The notes under the pieces were generated by a model, which was not told the DNA's origin, did not search any database, and was given only the letters and a program-made list of their open reading frames with translations. 64,000 nt of DNA. Source: Opacimonas sp014872805. GTDB taxonomy: Bacteria > Pseudomonadota > Gammaproteobacteria > Enterobacterales > Alteromonadaceae. Positions 54,523-61,840 of this stretch are shown piece by piece (position 1 is the first letter of the stretch; each line of letters begins with the position of its first letter). Position numbers and translations under genes: made by a program. The DNA is taken from positions 62,001 to 126,000 of the forward strand of contig WKFN01000012.1 of the NCBI GenBank assembly GCA_014872805.1, in the 5' to 3' direction.

Positions 54523-55145
54523 TGAGTGAAGCAATAGAAGCCACCCTCGCCCTTGCCGGAGTATGCCAAGCTGCTACCTTGGTGCAAGCCGTTGCCCGCA
54601 AAGGTCAATGTGATGATACGGCGTTTCAAGCCAGCATCTCAAGTATTTGTGTTACTGAACCAGAACATCCACAACAAGTATACGGCCAATTATCAAACTT
54701 AAAAATTGGCTACACCACACTAGTACATCAGCTCAACACGCGAGGTGCACAGAAAGACGCAGAACTCACTCGCTACATTGCCAGCTTATTGGGTTTTGAG
54801 CGCAAACTTGCCAAAAATCCTCAAGCAATGTCTGAACTGGGACAGCGTATTGGTAACGTCCAACGACAATTAGCCCATGTAGAGTTCGAGCATCACCAAA
54901 TTTTATCCAGTTTAGCCAGTGCCTATGTGGACATTGTCAGTCCACTAGCACCACGTATTCAAGTCGCAGGGAACCCTGCGCACCTCGGACAAGCTTCAAA
55001 TCAGGCAAAAGTTCGAGCATTGTTACTTGCAGGGGTTCGCTCTGCTGTATTGTGGCGCCAAATGGGAGGCCAGCGCCGCCAAATTTTATTGAATCGTAAA
55101 CGCATCTTGCGCGGAGCCCAAGCTGCCTTACAGCAAATGAGTTAG
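54522..55145 (+). CDS. hflD: high-frequency lysogenization protein HflD homolog
   Basis: 207-aa largely helical, membrane-associated protein. In E. coli it affects lambda lysogeny through CII; its cellular role is unclear. The family stretch TLALAGVCQAATLVQAVAR is at the N-terminus and RALLLAGVRSAVLWRQMGG near the C-terminus. ATG 54522 overlaps the mnmA stop by one base, and a longer in-frame start inside mnmA was rejected. Confidence 0.94.
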   Translation: MSEAIEATLALAGVCQAATLVQAVARKGQCDDTAFQASISSICVTEPEHPQQVYGQLSNLKIGYTTLVHQLNTRGAQKDAELTRYIASLLGFERKLAKNPQAMSELGQRIGNVQRQLAHVEFEHHQILSSLASAYVDIVSPLAPRIQVAGNPAHLGQASNQAKVRALLLAGVRSAVLWRQMGGQRRQILLNRKRILRGAQAALQQMS

Positions 55146-55161
55146 ACGTTAGGAGCCTTTT

Positions 55162-56538
55162 GTGGATCTATCTTTATTAACCGCCCTATCCCCTGTCGAT
55201 GGGCGTTACGCCAGTAAAACCAATGAACTTCGTGAGTATTTTTCGGAGTTTGGCCTTCTCAAATATCGCGTCATTATCGAAGTGCGTTGGTTACAACGTT
55301 TGGCGGAGACCGCTGAAATTAAAGAAGTTCCTGCGTTTTCCACTCAAGCCAATGAACATTTGAACCAGATCGTATCTTCGTTCTGTGAAGACGATGCCCA
55401 ACGCATCAAAGAGATTGAAAAAACCACCAATCACGATGTGAAAGCCGTGGAATATTTTCTCAAAGAACAAGTCGCCAACGTGCCTGAACTCAATGCGGTT
55501 TCGGAATTTATCCACTTTGCTTGCACCTCAGAGGATATAAACAACTTATCTCATGCGTTGATGTTAAAAGAAGCGCGTGATGCGGTCATTTTGCCTTATA
55601 TGGACAAATTGATAAACGCATTGCGTGAGCTGACCAAAGAGTATCGCAGCATCCCGATGATGGCCCGGACTCATGGTCAACCTGCCTCTCCTACCACCAT
55701 GGGGAAAGAGATAGCAAATGTCATGGTGCGCTTGCAACGCCAACGCGACCAAGTGGCACACGTTTCAGTCCTTGGCAAAATTAACGGCGCTGTAGGCAAC
55801 TATAATGCGCATTTATCGGCCTACCCGGATGTGAATTGGCATGCCTTAAGTGAACAGTTTGTTACAAGCCTAGACATTACTTGGAATGCTTATACCACAC
55901 AAATTGAGCCGCATGATTACATTGCTGAATTATTTGATGCCGTTGCGCGATTCAACACGATTTTGCTCGATTTTGACCGAGATGTTTGGGGCTATATTGC
56001 ACTAGGTCACTTTAAGCAAAAAACCATCGCCGGCGAAATTGGCTCATCCACTATGCCACACAAAATCAACCCAATAGATTTTGAAAACTCAGAAGGGAAC
56101 TTAGGCATAGCTAACGCCTTGTTTGCACACCTTGCGACCAAACTTCCCGTCTCTCGCTGGCAACGTGATTTAACGGATTCGACAGTTCTACGTAACTTAG
56201 GTGTGGGCATGGGCTATTCACTCATTGCCTATCAAGCAAGTTTAAAAGGGATCAGCAAACTTGAAGTAAATGAAGCAAGTCTGCTTGCCGAACTCGATGA
56301 CAACTGGGAGCTTTTGGCGGAACCGGTTCAAACCGTGATGCGCCGTTATGGTATCGAGAAGCCATACGAAAAACTCAAAGAGTTAACTCGTGGCAAAAAA
56401 GTCAACGCCGACATCATGGCTGATTTCATCGATGGACTGGAATTGCCTGATAGTGTCAAGGCAGAACTTAAAACCTTAACTCCAGCAAGCTATATTGGCG
56501 ATGCGATCCGTCTTGTCGATCAGTTGTTAGACGCTTAA
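55162..56538 (+). CDS. purB: adenylosuccinate lyase
   Basis: 458-aa fumarase/aspartase-superfamily enzyme acting twice in purine synthesis (SAICAR and adenylosuccinate cleavage). Signatures are TSEDINNLSHALM, MARTHGQPASPTTMGKE and GSSTMPHKINPIDFENSEGN with the catalytic Ser. The start is GTG 55162 with AGGAG upstream. It is followed by the cyclase gene rather than phoPQ, which neighbours purB in E. coli. Confidence 0.98.
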   Translation: MDLSLLTALSPVDGRYASKTNELREYFSEFGLLKYRVIIEVRWLQRLAETAEIKEVPAFSTQANEHLNQIVSSFCEDDAQRIKEIEKTTNHDVKAVEYFLKEQVANVPELNAVSEFIHFACTSEDINNLSHALMLKEARDAVILPYMDKLINALRELTKEYRSIPMMARTHGQPASPTTMGKEIANVMVRLQRQRDQVAHVSVLGKINGAVGNYNAHLSAYPDVNWHALSEQFVTSLDITWNAYTTQIEPHDYIAELFDAVARFNTILLDFDRDVWGYIALGHFKQKTIAGEIGSSTMPHKINPIDFENSEGNLGIANALFAHLATKLPVSRWQRDLTDSTVLRNLGVGMGYSLIAYQASLKGISKLEVNEASLLAELDDNWELLAEPVQTVMRRYGIEKPYEKLKELTRGKKVNADIMADFIDGLELPDSVKAELKTLTPASYIGDAIRLVDQLLDA

Positions 56539-56549
56539 AACCTTGTCAT

Positions 56550-56579
56550 GATGCCTCTTTATCTTGTTAAAGGGGCATC
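56550..56579 (+). promoter_or_regulatory. hairpin burying the Shine-Dalgarno sequence of the cyclase gene
   Basis: GATGCCTCTTTA (56550-56561) and TAAAGGGGCATC (56568-56579) pair over 12 positions with one G-T wobble around loop TCTTGT. The SD AAGGGG is inside the right arm, three bases from ATG 56582. No T-run follows, so it is a poor terminator for purB. Confidence 0.8.
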
Positions 56580-56581
56580 TT

Positions 56582-57166
56582 ATGCACACCCTACCATTTA
56601 TACCCGCAAATACCAAGCCGCTGCATCAGTCACTGGATGACTGTGTGGTACTATTCTTTGACATGGCAAACTTTGTCGAACTGACAAAAGACTTTCGTGA
56701 TAAAGACGTGGTTTTTGCCATGCACAACTGTTTTTCAGCATTTGAACCAGTCATTGAATCCGCCATGGGCAAAATAATCAAAACCAATGCCGATCAATGT
56801 TTAGTCCTATTTATCCACCCTGACAAAGACGACATTTGGCCATGTATTAGTGAGTTATTTCGGCAGTTTTACAGTATTTGTCACTATTATGGGATTGAAG
56901 GCCAGTTGCGCTGTGGCGCACACCGCGGCTCACTCGTGGCAGGATATATAGGTTCGAATAGACGTTACTTTGATATTTGGGGAAAAACGGTTAACATGGC
57001 ATCTCGTTTAGAACGCCACGCAAAACTCGATAGTATCAGTATGAGCGAGACTTTTTTCTTTGAATTCTGCCCACATCAAACACTAACATTGAGCGCACAG
57101 CATTTAAAAAGTTATGGACAATTGAGAACCGCACAATATGACTTCGCACACTTACGATATCATTGA
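56582..57166 (+). CDS. stand-alone class III adenylate/guanylate cyclase domain protein
   Basis: 194-aa protein consisting almost only of a class III cyclase domain. Metal Asp residues are D27 (FFDMANF) and D71 (KTNADQCLVLF, where the usual Gly before Asp is Ala). Purine-contact K67 and D131 (FDIWGKTVN) resemble ATP-specific cyclases. Transition-state residues N138 and R142 (VNMASR) and a late Lys, K176, are present. All catalytic positions appear intact, so cAMP synthesis is plausible. There is no sensor, membrane or HAMP region. Its last 29 bases overlap roxA. The start ATG 56582 is preferred over a TTG 18 bases upstream because of the SD. Confidence 0.85.
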   Translation: MHTLPFIPANTKPLHQSLDDCVVLFFDMANFVELTKDFRDKDVVFAMHNCFSAFEPVIESAMGKIIKTNADQCLVLFIHPDKDDIWPCISELFRQFYSICHYYGIEGQLRCGAHRGSLVAGYIGSNRRYFDIWGKTVNMASRLERHAKLDSISMSETFFFEFCPHQTLTLSAQHLKSYGQLRTAQYDFAHLRYH

Positions 57167-58301
57167 TTTTGATCCAGAAGTTTTTGTTCAGCAATACTGG
57201 CAAAAGAAACCTTGTATTATCCGCAAGTTATTTCCTAATTTTCAGGATCCAGTGGATGCTAATACTTTGGCAGGACTTGCGCTTGAAGAGGATATTGATG
57301 CTCGCATAGTCAGTTTTACAGACGAGCAATGGGACGTTCATCAAGGTCCTTTTACAGCTGATGACATAAATGAAAACTGTGTGGGTGGCTGGACCTTAAT
57401 GGTACAAGGTGTCGACAATTATTTACCACAAACCAAAGCCTTAACGGAAAAGTTTGCGTTCATTCCTCACTGGCGCTTTGATGATTTGTTAGTCACTTAC
57501 AGTGTGGCGGGTGGCGGTGTTGGTGCACATTATGACGAATACGATGTGTTTATTGTGCAAGGTATGGGGCAACGACGCTGGCAGGTTGGACACAAACTCA
57601 GTAGCAGTTCTGAAAAGCTATACCCTCATGCGCAATTGCAACAAGTCAAACCCTTTCAGCCTATTATTGATATTGTGATGCTACCCGGTGATGTTCTCTA
57701 CATACCGCCATTTTATCCGCATCAAGGTAAGTCCATCACTGAATGTTTCAATTACTCTGTTGGCTTTAGGGCTCCAAATCAAAGTGAATTATTGCAGGGC
57801 TTAGCAGATGGCATCTTGGATAACGACTTATTAACCAAACGCTTTAGCGACCCTAATCGTGTGATCACTCATAAACGTTCTGCGGTGAATGGGCATGATA
57901 TTTTTGTTTTAAAGCAATTATTGCATCAGTTTATTGATCTAGATGAAACCGATTATTTGCTGACAGAGATGTTATCCAAAATCTATCATCCAATCCACGA
58001 TGAATATGCTCTTGAGTCACCATACAGCTCAGCTGAAATATTGCGAATGATTAATACAAGTATAACCATAGCACCAAATCTTGGGATCCGACCACTCTAT
58101 CCTGAGCATCAAACTAATGAGTATTTTGTGTTCTTTATCAATGGTCGTCGCTATGAGGCCGATGCCTTGGATAGGCCGTTTTTTGAAAGCTTACTCAACG
58201 AAACAAAAATGAAGGTAACCCCCAGTGACCACCTTCAATTCAGTAGTGTCAATATCATCGCAGAACTAGTCAACGAAGGATTTTATGAAATACTCGATTA
58301 G
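57138..58301 (+). CDS. roxA: ribosomal protein uL16 3-hydroxylase RoxA (YcfD)
   Basis: 387-aa JmjC-type 2-oxoglutarate/Fe(II) oxygenase hydroxylating an Arg of ribosomal protein L16. The iron motif HxD is in GAHYDEYDVF, with a distal His in PPFYPHQGKS. The leading YWQKKPCIIRKLFP is typical. The start overlaps the cyclase gene by 29 bases, so expression is probably linked. It converges on the DUF4826-type gene with a 4-base overlap of stops. Confidence 0.94.
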   Translation: MTSHTYDIIDFDPEVFVQQYWQKKPCIIRKLFPNFQDPVDANTLAGLALEEDIDARIVSFTDEQWDVHQGPFTADDINENCVGGWTLMVQGVDNYLPQTKALTEKFAFIPHWRFDDLLVTYSVAGGGVGAHYDEYDVFIVQGMGQRRWQVGHKLSSSSEKLYPHAQLQQVKPFQPIIDIVMLPGDVLYIPPFYPHQGKSITECFNYSVGFRAPNQSELLQGLADGILDNDLLTKRFSDPNRVITHKRSAVNGHDIFVLKQLLHQFIDLDETDYLLTEMLSKIYHPIHDEYALESPYSSAEILRMINTSITIAPNLGIRPLYPEHQTNEYFVFFINGRRYEADALDRPFFESLLNETKMKVTPSDHLQFSSVNIIAELVNEGFYEILD

Positions 58302-58711
58302 TTTACTTGCCAGAGCTTATCATCCTCGCTCATGTGATATAAGTCATGAGCACGGGTGCCGAGCAACGTGAGGTACTCTTTTTGAGTTTCGTTGATCTTC
58401 TCAGCTTGAGAAAGGTTCTCCACATTTAACTGCCATAACAGCGAAAAATGTTTCAACACGCCTCGAACATCAGGTGACACACTTGCAGGTACAAAATCCA
58501 CTGGCAAGTCACCACTGATGACCCAAAAGTATTTACCATCACGGGTTTTGATTTTCCATACCGCCACCATTGGCGCGAGATAGCGACTATCTTCGATAAC
58601 TACAGATTCGAATAACACACCGTTTTCTGCAAGGTGTTTATTGGCTTTTTGAAATTGTTCACGCACCCATTTGGCTAATTGTTCTTGATCTTGTGGAACT
58701 GATTCGGCCAT
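58298..58711 (-). CDS. DUF4826-type protein of unknown function
   Basis: 137-aa soluble acidic protein. The central APMVAVWKIKTRDGKYFWVI, SGDLPVDFVP and HFSLLWQ resemble the DUF4826 family found in Gammaproteobacteria; this name is from memory of the family pattern. No signal peptide or membrane segment is seen. It follows the ydiJ-like gene after eight bases, so it is probably the second gene of that operon. Confidence 0.75.
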   Translation of the reverse strand: MAESVPQDQEQLAKWVREQFQKANKHLAENGVLFESVVIEDSRYLAPMVAVWKIKTRDGKYFWVISGDLPVDFVPASVSPDVRGVLKHFSLLWQLNVENLSQAEKINETQKEYLTLLGTRAHDLYHMSEDDKLWQVN

Positions 58712-58719
58712 GTTGGTTC

Positions 58720-61700
58720 CTATTCTAATAGTGAATTGAGTAATATTTGTAGTGGATGTCGCGGCTTGCCATCACTGTATCGAGCTACTTGACTGCGACA
58801 AGAGTAACCTGTGACCGCTCTCTGCTCGGGAGCAAATCGAGCAATTGCATCACGCCAGCTCAAATCATAGATCCCTTTACTATTGTGCAAATGTACCACT
58901 TCATGACCATATGTTCCGGCCATACCACAACACCCAACAGACACGATACCAAGCTCTAGCCCCGCATCAGCAAATATCTTCTGCCATTGCTTCTCGCTAG
59001 TTGGCAGAGCTGTTTTCTCAGTACAGTGAGTAAAGAGGGCAAGCTCATGCTCAGACTGAGCTTGGTTTTTGACTATGGCACTTGCTGCATGCTGTACTAG
59101 CCACTCATGTACAGCCAGTACACTAAACTCTCCACGCTTTGCTCCTAATGTCTTAGTGTACTCATCTCGATAGACCAGCAGTAGTGAAGCATCTACGCCA
59201 ACCATTGGGATATTGAGACTTGCGATATCATTTAAAAAGGCCGCTGTGGACTTTGCAGTCGTGGCAAACTCCGCCAAGAACCCTTTGACATGCTGTGGTT
59301 TACCATTAGGGTTAAATGGCAGTAACACTGGGTTAAATCCTAGTTTTTGCGCGAGCAAGACAAAGTCTTCTACAACCTGAGCATCATAAAAGCTCGTAAA
59401 GGGATCTTGCACAATTAATACGGTTTGAGCTTTTTGTACATGTGACAACTGCTGTAAGGCACTCATATCAAATTTTGTAGAAACCCGTTTCTTTAACGTT
59501 GGTGTAGATAGCAATGGTGCATCCACATAGCCAACACTCTCGCGCAGTGCCCATTGCACCAATCGGGAACGCATCACAGCATTATGTAGTGGAGCGATTT
59601 TGGCCAACCAAGGTGCCATGCGTTCAATATTAGCCACTAGGTAATCTTTTACTGGGCGTGAATATCTTTGGTAATACAACGCTATGAATTTAGCCCTAAA
59701 ATCGGGCACATCCACCCCTACTGGACATTGCGACGAGCACGACTTACAGGCTAAGCATTCATCCATCACTTGCATGACTTCATGAGAAAAATCCCCTTTG
59801 CTTTGCGCTGAATTGGTATTGATTAAACGACTCAGCCATGAAGTAGTTCCTTGAGTCGCATCCAAAGAATTGGTATCAACCCCTTGTTTCTCCAACAGAC
59901 GAAGCCACTCGCGGATCATACCCGCTCGCCCTTTGGGTGAATGGCGACGTTCTGCTGTGATCTTAAATGACGGACACATGGGCGATGTTGTGTCGTAATT
60001 AAAACACAAGCCATTGCCGTTACAGCTCATGGCAGGTTCGTATTCCTCTTTGAGCACCACAGGAATAGTTCGGTCGAATGCACCGCGTTTGGTATCACTG
60101 ACTTTGACTAGCTCAGCATCAGACTTATACGGCGTACAAATCTTGCCAGGGTTCATCTTATTGAGCGGATCAAACACTGCCTTAATCTTACGCAACTCTG
60201 TGTACAGCTCCTCACCAAAAAACTCAGGAGCATACTCACTGCGATAACCTTTACCGTGCTCGCCCCACATCAGGCCACCATACTTAGCAACTAAAGCAAC
60301 CACCTGGTCCGATATTTGTTTGAGAAGAACTTCTTGCTGGGGATCATTCATATCCAAAGCTGGACGAACATGTAATACGCCAGCATCCACATGACCGAAC
60401 ATACCATAATCCAACTTATGCGAATCGAGCAAGTCGCGAAACTCAATGATGAAATCCGCCAAATTTTCAGGTGGTACTGCGGTGTCTTCCGCAAACGCAA
60501 TTGGCTTTTTCGCCCCATCGGTTTTGCCTAGCAAACCTACTGCTTTTTTGCGCATAGCATATATTTTTTGGATATCAGCGACATCATAGGTGACTTGAAA
60601 GCCAATCACGCCAGTTTCACCAGATTCAATCTCAGCTTGTAAGCGAGCTTCTAAGGCAGTGATCTTAGTGGTAATTTCGGTTTCATCTTCACTGTTGTAC
60701 TCGACCATATTCAGCCCAAGTAACTCGGAGTTTGGCACATCTTGAATCAGATCCGACACCGAATGCCATATAATATCGGCTTTCGCTAGATTAAGTACTT
60801 TTGAATCCACAGTTTCAACAGATGTAGCTTCAGCTTCGACCATCTTAGGCGCATGACGCAAAGCCGATTCAAATGAGTTGTATTTGATATTGACCAAAGC
60901 TTTGTGCTTGGCAATTGGGGTAATGTTGAGTTTGGCTTCCGCCACAAATGCCAAGGAACCTTCAGACCCAGCAATTAAACGGCTTATGTCAAACTGTTGT
61001 TGTTCAGGAATATACGCATGTTCCAAATCATAGCCTGTTAAGAAACGATTCAAGCGCGGAAATTTTGCTAATATTTGATCTCGCTTAGCGACACATGAAG
61101 TTTGAATTTGCTCGCTGATTTGCGCATAACTGGACTGGGCATGTGCCAAGCAATCATCGATTGAAGTCGGTTTGGTATGCAGAACATCCCCATTGACTAA
61201 CACACTGGTCAGGCCTAGTATGTGATCGGAGGTTTTACCATAAACTAAAGAGCCCTGCCCTGAGGCGTCAGTATTGATCATGCCACCAATGGTTGCGCGA
61301 TTAGAAGTCGAAAGATCTGGAGCAAAGAAAAAACCAAATGGCCTCAATGCATCATTTAACGCATCTTTAACGACACCTGATTGGACTCTTACCCACCGTT
61401 CTTCAGCATTGATTTCTAATATCTGATTCATATAACGCGCGGTTTCAACAATGATCCCAGATGTTAATGACTGACCATTCGTGCCAGTACCACCACCACG
61501 AGCAGAAAACACCACTTCGGGAAAATCATTCGCAACTCTGCCAATAATCGATAAATCATTCACTGATTTGGGATAAACCACAGCCTGTGGTAGTTTCTGA
61601 TAGATTGAATTATCCGTCGCCATCGCAAAACGCGAGGAATAGGCCGTTTCAATATCACCAGTAAAATCACTGGCGCGCAACGCATCCAAATAATCTTGAT

Positions 61701-61743
61701 AGTGAACAGATAAAGCTTCTTGAGGGTCGAGTACCGGTAACAT
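58720..61743 (-). CDS. ydiJ: YdiJ-like FAD and iron-sulfur D-2-hydroxyacid dehydrogenase
   Basis: 1007-aa fusion of an FAD-linked oxidase module (residues about 1-520; SARGGGTGTNGQSLTSG, MINTDASGQGS, FGHVDAGVLHVRP) with a C-terminal iron-sulfur/CCG-domain module. A Cys-rich segment SCNGNGLCF precedes the 4Fe-4S motif CLACKSCSSQCPVG. CCG-type cysteines appear in VGCCGMAGTYGHE. E. coli YdiJ (1018 aa) oxidises D-2-hydroxyglutarate; that substrate is inferred here. The start is ATG 61743. Confidence 0.93.
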   Translation of the reverse strand: MLPVLDPQEALSVHYQDYLDALRASDFTGDIETAYSSRFAMATDNSIYQKLPQAVVYPKSVNDLSIIGRVANDFPEVVFSARGGGTGTNGQSLTSGIIVETARYMNQILEINAEERWVRVQSGVVKDALNDALRPFGFFFAPDLSTSNRATIGGMINTDASGQGSLVYGKTSDHILGLTSVLVNGDVLHTKPTSIDDCLAHAQSSYAQISEQIQTSCVAKRDQILAKFPRLNRFLTGYDLEHAYIPEQQQFDISRLIAGSEGSLAFVAEAKLNITPIAKHKALVNIKYNSFESALRHAPKMVEAEATSVETVDSKVLNLAKADIIWHSVSDLIQDVPNSELLGLNMVEYNSEDETEITTKITALEARLQAEIESGETGVIGFQVTYDVADIQKIYAMRKKAVGLLGKTDGAKKPIAFAEDTAVPPENLADFIIEFRDLLDSHKLDYGMFGHVDAGVLHVRPALDMNDPQQEVLLKQISDQVVALVAKYGGLMWGEHGKGYRSEYAPEFFGEELYTELRKIKAVFDPLNKMNPGKICTPYKSDAELVKVSDTKRGAFDRTIPVVLKEEYEPAMSCNGNGLCFNYDTTSPMCPSFKITAERRHSPKGRAGMIREWLRLLEKQGVDTNSLDATQGTTSWLSRLINTNSAQSKGDFSHEVMQVMDECLACKSCSSQCPVGVDVPDFRAKFIALYYQRYSRPVKDYLVANIERMAPWLAKIAPLHNAVMRSRLVQWALRESVGYVDAPLLSTPTLKKRVSTKFDMSALQQLSHVQKAQTVLIVQDPFTSFYDAQVVEDFVLLAQKLGFNPVLLPFNPNGKPQHVKGFLAEFATTAKSTAAFLNDIASLNIPMVGVDASLLLVYRDEYTKTLGAKRGEFSVLAVHEWLVQHAASAIVKNQAQSEHELALFTHCTEKTALPTSEKQWQKIFADAGLELGIVSVGCCGMAGTYGHEVVHLHNSKGIYDLSWRDAIARFAPEQRAVTGYSCRSQVARYSDGKPRHPLQILLNSLLE

Positions 61744-61781
61744 GTTGACTCTTTAGTCATAATTCATGTGCGCAAGTATAC

Positions 61782-61814
61782 AAAAAAGCCCTGAAAGATG
61801 CATCAATCAGGGCT
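61782..61814 (-). terminator. terminator of ppsA
   Basis: AGCCCTGA (61787-61794) and TCAGGGCT (61807-61814) around a 12-base loop. On the minus strand six T follow, just after ppsA and before the ydiJ-like gene. Confidence 0.92.
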
Positions 61815-61840
61815 CAAATTACTCAATATCCAGGTGTAAA

